A stretch of DNA of 64,000 nucleotides from Budorcas taxicolor. Its lineage: Eukaryota > Chordata > Mammalia > Artiodactyla > Bovidae. The stretch covers positions 38,198,501-38,262,500 of the forward strand of contig NC_068913.1 in assembly GCF_023091745.1 (NCBI RefSeq), given 5' to 3'. The notes under the pieces are model-generated. The model was not told the DNA's origin. It ran no database searches and saw only the letters and a list, made by a program, of their open reading frames with translations. Each line of letters starts with the position of its first letter. The stretch's first letter is position 1. A program made the position numbers and the translations under genes. Shown in pieces: positions 47,827 to 59,025 of the stretch.

Positions 47827-48102
47827 AGAAAAAGCTAAATATCAGTTAAAAATTAGTAAAACTTTTTTTTTCCCATTCCAAGTTCATTAATTATCTGAAT
47901 TTTATACCAGATTCTAGGTGGTCTTTGAGTCCTTGGTTAAGAAAATTTGGGGTTCTTAGTAATCTCTTTTCATGAGGTTAAAAAAATGGTTATATCAGTG
48001 AAGTATGTCTTTGACACCATCTGCTTTTTTATTTGCTGTCCCCTTCCAGCTCATTGTGCCTCTGCTTACTTATACTCAGTATAACTATTAGATGCGTCTT
48101 TC

Positions 48103-48121
48103 TTTTTTTTTTTTTTTTTTT
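48103..48121. repeat. Poly-T tract, 19 T
   Basis: Uninterrupted run with no recognisable antisense retroelement attached. Confidence 0.9.
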
Positions 48122-49672
48122 ACAAACATTGCCAGACACATCACTAGGGTCTAACATCACATGAGCTGAACATTCTGCATTTTATCTATCCTTCCATCTC
48201 CCCCTTCCCACAAAATGCCCCAGCTGAAATATTGATGCTAAAAGCCACAAAGCCAAAGAACTGTCTTTGTACTCAATTTTATAGTCTAATATCAGTTATT
48301 TGACTGATTATCCATGTTCATTGAGCTTTCTTTCAAGTTTTATTCCATAAAGTGAATTTAAAATATCTGACCCAAGTGTTGACGGAATTAAAATAGCTAG
48401 CTAATTGTCCCAAAGTTCTCTGAACAAAATTTGTTTTATACTATATGCCCAGTAATAGGAGCTGCTGTTATCCTGACCTCTGATTGTGTAATAAATTGCA
48501 ACACTAATTAGAATCTAGGTCGTAGATGAGGAGACTTGAAATCCCTTCAAATTAGGGTTAATGTTTTATTCAACCGTGTTTATTTGCATTATCTGGTGAG
48601 TGTGTGACATCTGTAATAATCTTTTACATAAAATATTTAAAGAAATGCATTCCCAAGATGATGCCTAAAAGTGTAGTAATTTCTGTGTGGCTACATTTCA
48701 AGCAAGTCTGGTGGAAATATATCCTGTCATTCACACATAGGTATGATAAAGTAGCTATATAAAAGATGTTATTGAATAATGCAGTAGTACCTAGAAATTA
48801 TTTTATGCCAGCTGACCAACTTCTACTCTTTTATGTATCTTATTGGATACAAAAATAAAGAAATCATTTATTCACACAATAAATGCTAAGGACAGAGCTT
48901 TGAACAATTTCCTTATATAAACTATGTTTCAAAATTGTGATGTCATTTATTTCTTAACCATAAGTTGTTATCAGTTTGGTTTAAATATCAAATAGCTAAA
49001 AAAAGAATAGGACTAAATATTTTTTAAATCCATATTTCTACTTCCAAAGCTGTCAATGCTTAAAAACATATCAATTTCATACTAAATGCCCCAAAATTAC
49101 CTATCTATTCTAATGAATGGGAAAAGAAAGCTCATATATGACCTAAAAGTCATTTGATGAATGTTTTACATATTTTGTCATTCATGCTTTGCATATTTTA
49201 CTGCATAAAAATGTAGTGAATATCTCCAGATCAATTGAATTTTAAGAAACACATATATCTTTTTAAATGATGCTTGTCTTGAAGCTTATTTAGAAAGTAG
49301 GCATTTCTAATACAATTCTGCAGTTTCAGGACTTCCTGAAGTAGTTGCATTTCCATGAAGTTTGTCCCAAGAAATGCTGTCCACCAGAGTAAAGATATTT
49401 CAGTTAAATAATTTATTGGCAACTCAGCGACCGTAATAACTGATGAAATATGTTGAGACAAGGAGTAGTCAAGTATAGTGAATGTGAAATGTACTGCGAA
49501 TTTTAAAATAGGAAGAGCATATGCCAAGAAAAATGAAGAATAATACCTATAAAATTGTACGGTTATATTTGCCTTTATATTTTTAAACTGAAGAAGCAGT
49601 GATATTTATATAAAGACAAATTTTGTTAAAATATAAGTTAAAACTAAAAGAGCAAAAATAAGCTCTATGACC

Positions 49673-49690
49673 AAAAAAAAAAAAAAAAAA
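49673..49690. repeat. Poly-A tract, 18 A
   Basis: Uninterrupted run. The sequence to its left is AT-rich and unassigned, so a retroelement tail is possible but unproven. Confidence 0.9.
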
Positions 49691-52600
49691 GTATCAGTCT
49701 ATTACATTTAACATCCAGATAGGGTGAGAAGCAAAAATAAATTAATTGTGATAACAGTATGTGTCAGTGAATATATAATACCATGGCTAAGTATCATGTA
49801 GCCCATATTTAATTTTCTATACACAGCAATCTTATCTCTAGAAAATCATGATAAAACTAAGGAAGTTAAATGAAGAGAAAGAAGCAATAGTGTTTTCTTA
49901 GGTTTACTATTTTAACAATCACCATCAGTGACCCAGTTTTGTTTTGTCTTTTTCCCTTCCAGGGAAAGTATCTATACATTACTTCCACAAGCTTTGTATA
50001 AGAGTCCCTCAAGGCTACATGTGACTAATGCTTCTTTGGGACAAATGTAGCCCGAGGGATGGAAAGAGTTTTTAGGGTCCAGAAGCTGACTCTCACATTA
50101 ATATGGAGAAGTGTCTTATTAGGATGATGGGTTCCTGCTAATAGTATAACTTCCTAATGTGTGAAAAAAAATTTTTTTTGCTGGTATCCTGAGCTTTGTG
50201 CTGGGTCTACTGGTTTATTTGGAGCCCGTTACTTGTGAAAGCTTCACCCTTTCCATTTTTAGAAAATGTGAGGCAGCAAAATGGGTTTTGACAAACTGCA
50301 GACCCTGCAGAGTTTAATCAGCTTGATTGTAGGCACTGTATGCTTCTCCTTGTCCCTTCTTTTATTTGACCACTGGCAGTTTGGGAAAATTTTCCTGCTA
50401 CTGGATTATAGTTTTAAAAGAAAGTAAAAGAATGTGATTCCTGAAAACAAAGCAAAACAAAAAATTGCTGTATCAAAAATCATCAGCAAACAATAGGAAA
50501 AGAAGATTCACAGGAGCTCCGAAATGGTAACTTATCTTTTCTCTGTCTCTCAATGTTTCCAAATAGAGTTTTTAATTTATAGACTCAGAACAGTTCTTTT
50601 ATCTTATAAAGGACTGAGATGATAGTTGTAATATACTCTGTGTGATGCAAAAACAAAGGAGTTTTTTGGATGTAAGGTAGTTAGCAGATTTTTTAGTTGT
50701 GTACCTGTATTCTTTATGTTACTAAGTATTTTTCCATGTTTGACTTAAATTATTGTAATTTGAAGTTATTAACTGACTTGCTACCTACAAGTTTCTTTGC
50801 CTCAATGGTGATTTTGGTTTTAATTTCATTACACTGATACTGAAAGTTAAGAATAGTACGTAGAACTTAAAGGAGTGTGGTTTTTTTAGTTCAAATAATT
50901 TTATCTTAGTTAATTCCTTTCAAATGGAAATGAAAAAATACACAAGAAAATGGCTTAAAAATGATTTGTATGAAAACAGGGAACACTTTTAAAACAAATA
51001 ACAAAAGAAAATATATAAAGTTAAAGGAAAAGGACCTCCCATTACAAATATGAAAATTTAAAAATTAGTAACACAAAAATAGCTAAAACAGAATAACCCC
51101 AACAGTTTTAACCAATAAATCTATTTAAACTCAAATAATCAGAATATTGAGTAAATTCATATTCAAAAATCACTGTCTTCAAAATGGCTCGATGTCATAA
51201 GATAGGTATCAAAGTAAGCTATTTGAGTGTATTTAAAGTAAGTTTTATATAAGATTTTTGAAAGAATTCTTATCGCTAAACCTGAAATATTAGTTAAATA
51301 TATTACTGATGACAAGAATATGTAGTTTTTTTTTTTCATTGTTGTTTGGTTAAGTATTATTGGTTTATATTAAGGATGAAATTTGAGAAAAACCTTAGTC
51401 TCCAAAGATGGCTTACTTAATTGTTTAAGGAGATAAACCATGACAAGACTGGTTTTAACAGAGGCGGTTTAGTTGACTTTTTATTGTTTATTTCCATTCT
51501 ATGATTTGATGACAATAACCATAACTGATATTTTAAAAACAGAGGTCAAAATTGTATCTATTATTATCGTGTCAGTCATCAAAGAAGAGTAGAAAGTATC
51601 TAGACTTTCTTTCTTGAGGCTTTTCTTTACCAGGGCAGTGTCTCCAGTGTGGCATCATTAATATATCAAGTTCTTCAAAAGTTAAAAATATCTAGTGGAG
51701 AATACTTCATGCTCTTTTCAGCCTAACAGGCTACATTTGCATATTTTACCTGTTTACAGAGCTGACAAATTGACTGATTAAAGTGATATATTTTAAAATT
51801 TCAACTTGATACAAAACTTTGAAGTCTTCTGCAGTTTTAGTTTGGTAAAGTTCATTCCCCATTTGGAAATGCATGGCTTACCAATCCAATAGCACCAGCT
51901 AAAACAATTACTAGAAAATTATTCACAACAAACCCAAACTTCTCCAGATAATGTTATTTTCAGTTAGTTTATTATTTGCTTATTGTGCATAATTCTACAG
52001 CACTGTGAAAGATTTATTATAAGATTAAAACAAATCAAACTACTTTTTCTTTTACTGTTAGAACATTCATTTCTTCTTTTTATACTCAGGGAAAATCAGC
52101 TTTTACTCTGAATAATGGCTCTCTGACCAAGTCTTATCTTCTAGTCCGCTGGAATTCCTGCTGTCCTAAGGCAGACAGGGCATAAAGTGAATTCTTTCTG
52201 AAGCAGGCATTGCGTGGCTGAGCAAAACTGACTATTGTCTCTGACATGTTTTCTCTATACCTTTTGATTCTGGGCACTTTCTGTTGTATTGTTCAGTCAG
52301 TGAGGCAACCCTGAATTGTGCTCTGGTAACAGATGATCTTAACATCTAAGTGGCTATATAATTTAAAAAAAAAATAGTTTGCACATTACTACCTGTCATA
52401 TGCCCATCATGGGACAGTTTAAGCTCGGCTTCATTATTCTAAAATAAGGAAGCCTGCCCTGTCTGAGAGGTACTCATCTCATAGCAGAAGGAAAAGGACA
52501 AGGGCAGAACCATGAGCTGTGTTTTAAAGCTATTGCACAAGTGTGGCACATATTACTTGCAGTCACATGTCATTGTACAAAGCAAGTTATTTGACTACAT

Positions 52601-52871
52601 ATAAAGTCAATGGTCCTTGAAGTCTAATCCTCCTACAGGGACTGGCCCAGCTGAGAGCAGCATATAGGGACAGTAACAGGACCTACCAAAGTCTGTTCAC
52701 ATATATTCATGTTCCTCTCCTACATGCACAAAAGGCCTATCTAATCACAGTCTCAAAGTCTGGAACCACATGATAGCACAGATGAGGATCTTAATCTGGA
52801 GAATCCTAATTCTGAAATTCTAATTAAAAAGGATCATTTATATACTCTACCCCTCCCCGTTCACCCAGTAC

Positions 52872-52891
52872 CACACACACGCACACACACA
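52872..52891. repeat. (CA)n microsatellite
   Basis: Short CA run with one CG interruption. Confidence 0.85.
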
Positions 52892-53837
52892 TTTCTAATA
52901 AACTATGGTGGAACAGCAGAACACTTAAACAGAAAAGGGAAGAAGTAAGACACAAAGCAGTCACATGTAGCTTAGGCAAGTCTGAAATGATAGTGGGAAT
53001 GCCCCTTTCCTGGTGATGGGGAATGCTCCCTGAGGGCCTCCAGGTGTGATGCCTCCTTGAGGTTGTCCACCCTCTTATCTCCACAGCTCTTAGCTCTGCC
53101 TCTGGCAGACTTTTTCCATTTCTTTGCCCTGCTCAGCACTATCTGAGGAAGGTATTGTGGAATACCCCTGGAGGCCAAGCTCCTTGCTTGGTCTGTGTTT
53201 TCTGCCAGTAGAAATTTGGTAGGCCTAAAGTTCATTTTAAATCTTGAATATTCACAGTCTCTTTTTATTCCAGGCTGATGGTTCTTTTGGCAGTATAACT
53301 TTCTCAAAACACAGCAGGCTTTTTACTTACAGAATTTTATTCACAATCATGTACGAATAGATACCCCCATGATATTCCATGTAAACTCTGGTTCCTTGAG
53401 TTATTGGGCTTATAGAAGACTTGTATCCTGCTTTATTCTGTTTTCTCTGAGTCATTCTATCCTGAGGAAAGTATTACTGGCTGTTATCATAAACAACAAT
53501 ACCTGTCTTGATTAGAGACAGTGACCAGTTGTGTCACTTCAAAAAAAAGTTTGTATCCGTAATTTTTGTAGCTATGTTTAAGAAATAATAGAAAGATTAA
53601 AAGTTTTCTAAGAATAATATATATTCAGAATAAATAATTTTATATTTAGACTAGGTGGTCACATATAGTCAGATGGAGATAGGAATTCCAAAAATTTTGG
53701 TGGTACTAAGCACTTGGATTATTTAAAGTTTAATTAAAACATTTCAAAATATGTACAAATCAGCTAAGAATTCTCCATGGAAAGTGTGTGTATGTATGTG
53801 AGTAAATGCACGTGCTTGCCTATGCATATGTGTTTGG

Positions 53838-54053
53838 CATGCTAAGTTGCTTCAGTCACATCCAACTCTTTGCGACCCTATGGAACACAACTCGCCAGGC
53901 TCCTCTGTCCATGAGATTCTCCAAGCAAGAATACTGGAGTGGGTTACTGTGCTCTCCTCCAGGCAATCTTCCCAACCCAGGGATTGAAACAACATCTCTT
54001 ATGTCTCCTGCATTGGCAGGCAGCTTCTTTACCACTAGCACCACTTAAGAAGC
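53838..54053 (-). mobile_element. Bov-tA SINE
   Basis: Antisense copy (gctaagttgcttcagtcac to accacttaagaagccc). Flanks atgtgtttgg and atgtgttgg at the two edges are an imperfect target duplication. It marks the left border of the unique DNA copied in the adjoining inverted repeat. Confidence 0.93.
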
Positions 54054-54068
54054 CCATGTGTTGGACAT

Positions 54069-54291
54069 ATGTGTTATATATCATAATGTTTATTTTATAA
54101 AGTATATATTAATGTAAATTATATATATAAGGAGATATATATATGAATACAAGGTTACAAGATAGAATTATTAACATGAGTAAACTAAGGCATTTAAGCT
54201 GCAGGCAATTAGTTTTATAATAGTTCATAGAATTTCTGTTTACTTTAATAGGGGAAAATTGTTTCCAGGGTAATTTTTAAACACCTTTAAG
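54069..54291. repeat. Long inverted repeat, left arm
   Basis: 223-bp arm whose reverse complement lies at 54,326-54,553. The arms differ by about nine or ten substitutions and a few small indels in TA runs, roughly 95% identical. A core of some 70 bp (about 54,149-54,220) matches exactly. The sequence is AT-rich and otherwise unique in the window. Confidence 0.97.
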
Positions 54292-54325
54292 AATATATAT
54301 ATTCTTAAACATGAGAAACATGTAT

Positions 54326-54553
54326 CTTAAAGGTGTTTAAAAATTACGCTGGAAACAATTTTCCCCTAATAAAGTAAACAGAGATTCTATGAAATATTAT
54401 AAAACTAATTGCCTGCAGCTTAAATGCCTTAGTTTACTCATGTTAATAATTCTATCTTGTAACCTTGTGTTCATATATATATAATCTCCTAATATATATG
54501 TAATTTACATTAATATATAATTTATAAAGTAAACATTATTATATATAACACAT
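54326..54553. repeat. Long inverted repeat, right arm
   Basis: Reverse complement of 54,069-54,291. A 34-bp spacer separates the arms (54,292-54,325). The left arm's end and this spacer together hold the short palindrome aagaatatatatattctt at 54,289-54,306. The outer end of this arm passes directly into the truncated 5' end of BovB at 54,554. If transcribed, the arms would fold into a stem of about 220 bp. Confidence 0.97.
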
Positions 54554-55394
54554 TGGACTGGAAGAAGCACAAGCTGGAATCAAGATTACCAGGAGAAATA
54601 TCAATAACCTCAGATATGCAGATGACACCACCCTTATGGCAGAAAGTGAAGAGGAACTGCAAAGCCTCTTGATGAAAGTGAAAGAGGGGAGTGAAAAAGT
54701 TGGCTTAAAGCTCAACATTCAGAAAACTAAGATCATGGCATCTGGTCCCATCACTTCATGGGAAATAGATGGGGAAACAGTGGAAACAGGATCAGACTTT
54801 ATTTTGGGGGATTCCAAAATCACTGCAGATGCTGACTGCAGCCATGAAATTAAAAGCCGCTTACTCCTTGGAAGGAAAGTTATGACCAACCTAGATAGCA
54901 TATTCAAAAGCAGAGACATTACTTTGCCAACAAAGGTCCATCTAGTCAAGGCTATGGTTTTTCCAGTAGTCATGTATGGATGTGAGAGTTGGACTGTGAA
55001 GAAAGCTGAGCACCGAATAATTGATGCTTTTGAACTGTGGTGTTGGAGAAGACTCTTGAGAGTCCCTTGGACTGCAAGGGGATCCAACCAGTCCATTCTA
55101 AAGCAGATCAGCCCTGGGTGTTCTTTGGAAGGAATGATGCTAAAGCTGAAACTCCAGTACTTTGGCCACCTCATGAGAAGAGTTGACTCATTGGAAAAGA
55201 CTCTGATGCTGGGAAGGATTGGGTGAAGGAGGAAAAGGGGATGACAGAGGATGAGATGGCTGGATGGCATCACTGACTTGATGGATGTGAGTTTGAGTGA
55301 ACTCCAGGAGTTGGTGATGGACAGGGAGGCCTGGCGTGCTGCGATTCATGGGTTTGTAAAGAGTTGTACAGGACTGAGCGACTGAACTGAACTG
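54554..55394 (+). mobile_element. BovB LINE, young, 3' 0.84 kb
   Basis: Sense BovB starting tggactggaagaagcacaag and ending in the ACTGA tail (gactgaactgaactga). Little diverged. Its 5' truncation point coincides exactly with the end of the inverted-repeat arm. The possible target duplication is only aagaat (54,289-54,294 and 55,395-55,400), which would place the inverted arm inside the insertion. Confidence 0.97.
54562..55226 (+). pseudogene. BovB ORF2 C-terminal relic with intact YADD
   Basis: One open frame runs from the truncation point to a TGA at 55,227. It includes the RT catalytic box Y-A-D-D (54,615-54,626), ESEKVGLKLNIQKTKI-like sequence (here with EGSEKVG), CSHEIKSRLLLGRKVMTN, and the conserved WCWRR post-RT segment. 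From the internal Met at 54,636 the frame is 196 codons. The stop replaces a glycine codon about 45 codons before the normal end. The N-terminal endonuclease and most of the RT are missing, so it cannot act. The DNA is the best preserved BovB coding stretch here. Confidence 0.93.
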
Positions 55395-55400
55395 AAGAAT

Positions 55401-56033
55401 TATCTGTTACCACTGGGGCTCTCTTCATGACATTTTAATGACCTAAAACTGACCCAGTAAATTTGTCCAGGCCAATTTAAAGTCTCCTGAGAAGACAAAA
55501 AGAAGTTTATTTAAAGAAACAATTATTCTGAAGGGTATTAACCCAAGGATAAGGACAAATGCTCTAATTTTCTATACTTGGTAATCTCATTGAAAAATTT
55601 TTAAAAATGATTAAATTTTAAACTTCAGGTTTCAATTCTTAATGCGAGATAATCAATGACACTTTGGTGTTTAGAAATTGCTTAATTAGAGGATACATGG
55701 CATGTAATTGTTTTGATCAAATTATATAAATAAATATTCAGCCAGTGTAAGACTGGATAATATGGGCCTATTTTAGGTCCACTGAAGCCCTACATGTCAT
55801 TTGTTTTGTTTGGTTACTTCACTCCATAGAATTTCATATACATTAATTCTACCTTTGTTCCATATTCAGCATCTGCTTTTTAAGAATTTGAGTAGTCTTT
55901 ATAAATGTGCCCTTTCATTTCATTATCATTTTCTGTGATTTTTTTCCAACAATTATTATGCATATTTAGAGGTACTAGCAGAGTAAAAGAATCTTAAATA
56001 TTTTAAGTTTTCAATTTAACAATTAATAAGGGT
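55401..56033. other. Unassigned AT-rich DNA
   Basis: No gene or repeat recognised between two same-strand BovB copies. Confidence 0.55.
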
Positions 56034-56035
56034 TT

Positions 56036-56392
56036 AAGAGTTGATGCTTTTGAACTGTGGTGTTGGAGAAGACTCTTGAGAGTCCCTGGGACTACAAGGA
56101 GATCCAACCAGTTGTTCATTGGAAGGACTGATGTTGAAGCTGAAACTCCAATACTTTGGCCACCTGATACAAAGAACTGACTCATTAGAAAAGACCCTGA
56201 TGCTGGGAAAGATTGAAGGCAGAAGGAGAAGGGGATGACAGAGGATGAGATGGTTGGATGGCATCACCAACTCAATGAACATGGGTTTGGGTGGACTCCA
56301 GGAGTTGGGTGGACAGGGAGGCCTGGCATGCTGCAGTTCATGGGGTTGCAAAGAGTCGGACACAACTGAGTGACTGAAATGAACTGAACTGA
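56036..56392 (+). mobile_element. BovB LINE 3' fragment
   Basis: Sense BovB from agttgatgcttttgaactg to the ACTGA tail, with a deletion of roughly 30 bp after ccaaccagt (about 56,113). The imperfect GGTTTAA/GGTTAAA at the edges may be a target duplication. The reverse-strand 136-codon frame is an antisense artefact. Confidence 0.94.
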
Positions 56393-56393
56393 A

Positions 56394-57100
56394 GGTTAAA
56401 TTTAACAGAAATCTTCTTAAATATTTTAAATTTCTGATTTGCATCTTTTTTCATGTTATAAAAGCCATTATACTTTTGCAACTTAATCTGGGAACTTGAA
56501 AAATGTATGTGTCTTCCCTGAACAGTTTGCTATATTTTCTATTGATATATCCACCCCAGATGTGTAGATTCTAAGTCTTGAATATGTGTTTTTAATCCTC
56601 TGTTCATAGGCTTGGAGCTCTGAACACTCATGTAGTCTGACTTAGATTCTTATCTCTGTGTTTCCTAAACGCGCGACCATCATTATATTTTTCATACTGA
56701 ACTACATCATTAATTTAATTGTCAGAATTTTTTAGTAAAATAAAAGAAGGGCGATAGGAACACATAGTCTTTCATTGACTCAAACATATACATTCATTCA
56801 TATATTTACATTCACTTAAAATACAGATTTACCTTATGTGTATGTACAAATATATATACATATATATATACACACATATATATATATACCTATATATACG
56901 TATATATATATTTGAATGCTCCTTTCTACCAGACATTGTTCGATTCACTGAGGATTTAGTGGCAAATAAAAAGCAAGTCCTTCCCCAGAAGTTATATTTT
57001 AGCTTGCATGCCTAACTTAATTTTACACCTAAAACATTGTCTACAAATTGCATATGTTTAATGAGTATTTAAAATGTATTAACAAATAAATAAAATGTGG
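56394..57100. other. Unassigned AT-rich DNA with TA microsatellite
   Basis: No gene. A TA/CA-rich tract occupies about 56,848-56,912. Confidence 0.55.
56848..56912. repeat. (TA)n/(CA)n compound microsatellite
   Basis: Imperfect TATATACA-type tract of about 65 bp, self-complementary over much of its length. Confidence 0.9.
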
Positions 57101-57220
57101 CTGCTGCTGCTGCTGCTAAGTCGATTCAGTCGTGCCCTACACTGTGCGACCCCATAGACGGCAGCCTGCCAGGCTCCCCATCCCTGGGATTCTCCAGGCA
57201 AGAACACTGGAGTGGGTTGC
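57101..57220 (-). mobile_element. BOV-A2 SINE, single distal monomer
   Basis: Antisense: (CTG)n then gctaagtcgattcagtcg, ending at cactggagtgggttgc. 5'-truncated, so only the tail-side monomer is present. Confidence 0.93.
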
Positions 57221-58449
57221 ATAATTAAACGTGATAATCTTTGAAGATACTTAAATGTACACATTTTAGACCAATTTAAGTATTCAGAAAAAACACATAT
57301 CTTTAAGTTATTTAAAATATATCTACCAATTCTAATCAGAATCACTTTGAATTCTGTATCATAAGTGAAATGATAAACCTCAGATGATTAGTTTTCAATG
57401 TTTTCATATCTGTTTCCCAAATTACCTAATCATTTCATCCACTCTTAAGAGAGAAAGAGAATTGGAAGGAGGAAATGAGAAAAAATAAAAGAGAGATCAA
57501 ATTTGGAATGAACTTTTCTAGAAATATTGAAGATAATTTTAAGTCTTTGCAATAAATTTGCTATGCTATTTTTAAAGAAAATGACCAATGCATGCTTCAA
57601 TTCACCTGACTCCCACTAAATCATTGCCTCAGTGAAAACAAGTACAGCAGAAAGTAGAATGCTGTAGTTGCTCTTAGTACATCCCCGTAGAAACTAGCAG
57701 ACATCAGATTTATCACAGTCACAACTTCTTTAGAGTTTCCAGGAGAACACCAGGATCAAAGCAAAGAAGTAGATAAGATAAAGAGTAACACTTTCTCTGC
57801 AGTAGGAGTTTCCCATTTAAGTTTTACTTATTACTATCATTTTAGAACAAGTTGAAAGTATGCTGGCTAGTGATCTTTACCTGACACTAATGGAAACTCT
57901 TCTGACAGATATTTTGTTGAAAAATTACATGATGTGAGTGAAAAAATAAAAATAAAAGAACTGTCAGGTTAGATCAGATATTCTTTATCTGCAGGTACCT
58001 ACTTGGCTCCTATAATCTTCCCAAAGAGAGTTGGAAAGACTCAATATGCTGGAAGATTTTCTGCCTTATCAGAAAGAGGCATATTTACATTCTGTCAAAC
58101 AAATGTTTTTTAATCATACTTTAAAAGATATTAACTATGTTTACACAACATAGTTGAAACAAAATGTTAATTTTTTCAACCAACATGATGGTTCCATTGT
58201 AGTAAATTTGATAAAGAGAGAAATGAAGTACTAAAACTTCCATTGTATAAATAAGAAATTTTAATTATAATATCCATAGTTGGGGGTTGTTTTTTCTTTG
58301 GTTGCTTGTTTTGTTTAACAGTATTTTGATTTGAGCAATGTATTGTTATTATCTAGAAAACTGTGTTCATAACATAGATTTCACCTTTTTTTTTTTAAAC
58401 CAGTTCAAACTTATATTTTGCCTCTCCACATTTAAGTCATTCTTCCGTC
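57221..58449. other. Unassigned AT-rich DNA
   Basis: 1.2 kb without gene or classifiable repeat. Confidence 0.55.
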
Positions 58450-58774
58450 ACTCTTAAACTCTGACTTTATTGCCTTTTCTGGACAGTGTACGATATTGCC
58501 TCAGAACGTTTGTATTTATTTCTCCTTTGGTTGTAAATACTCTTTCCCAAGATAGGCACATGGTTTTTTTTCCTTCAGACCTAAGGTAAAACATTGCCAA
58601 CTCAGAGAGGACTTCCTTAACCATCTGAAGCAAATTAATACCCATTTACCTTTATAACACATATTGCCTGACATTGTATTATAAGTTCATATGTTATTTT
58701 TTATTATTTGTATAAGACCAGACACTTTAATTATTTATCACTACTGTCTAAAATAGTAACTGGCACATAGTAAA
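58450..58774 (+). mobile_element. L2 LINE 3' relic, left part
   Basis: cttcagacctaaggtaaaac, cagagaggacttccttaacc, then taactggcacatagtaaat follow the L2 3' end. Interrupted by Bov-tA inside the terminal cacatagta..ctcaataaatg motif. Confidence 0.75.
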
Positions 58775-58986
58775 TGGGCTTCCCAAGTGCTGCAGTGGTG
58801 AAGAATCTGCCTGGCAATGACTCAAGAGATGCGGGTTCGATCCCTGGGTCGGAAAGATCCCCTGTTGCAGGAAATGGCAACCCGCTCCAGTATTCTTGCA
58901 TGGAAAATTCTGTGGAAGAGGAGCCTGGCAGGCTACAGTCTATGGGATCACAAAAAATTAGACACAACTGAGCATGCACATGCATG
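58775..58986 (+). mobile_element. Bov-tA SINE with perfect TSD, nested in L2
   Basis: Sense copy with tRNA head (gggcttcccaagtgctgc, gggttcgatccctggg, a perfect B-box core) and Bov-A body to aactgagcatgcacatg. The 10-bp duplication catagtaaat lies at 58,765-58,774 and 58,987-58,996. Confidence 0.97.
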
Positions 58987-58996
58987 CATAGTAAAT

Positions 58997-59025
58997 ACTC
59001 AATAAATGTTTATTGAATTAATAAT
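58997..59025 (+). mobile_element. L2 LINE 3' terminus, right part
   Basis: actcaataaatgtttattg completes the L2 end interrupted at 58,774. Confidence 0.75.

Larger units (their letters stand above)
47827..53827. other. 6-kb stretch without recognised ruminant mobile elements
   Basis: The longest such interval in the window. It contains T19 (48,103-48,121), A18 (49,673-49,690) and a CA run (about 52,872-52,891). There is an acceptor-like pyrimidine tract plus AG at about 49,950-49,963, and a GC-richer patch at 52.95-53.3 kb, but no frame that reads as an exon. Frames of 86-111 codons at 49,231-49,527 and 52,824-53,307 (reverse) match no family I know. Confidence 0.55.

Noticed and set aside
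49920..49980. Exon start after a pyrimidine tract and AG
   Set aside because: The frame downstream is not sustained, and no donor or coding bias is evident. Kept only as a place to check.
54719..55273. 184-codon reverse frame opposite BovB
   Set aside because: Antisense shadow of the BovB ORF. The same type of antisense frame appears opposite every BovB 3' end here.
56041..56392. Tandem duplication of the BovB at 54,554
   Set aside because: The second copy has a different truncation point, a different internal deletion and older-subfamily variants, so it is an independent insertion.
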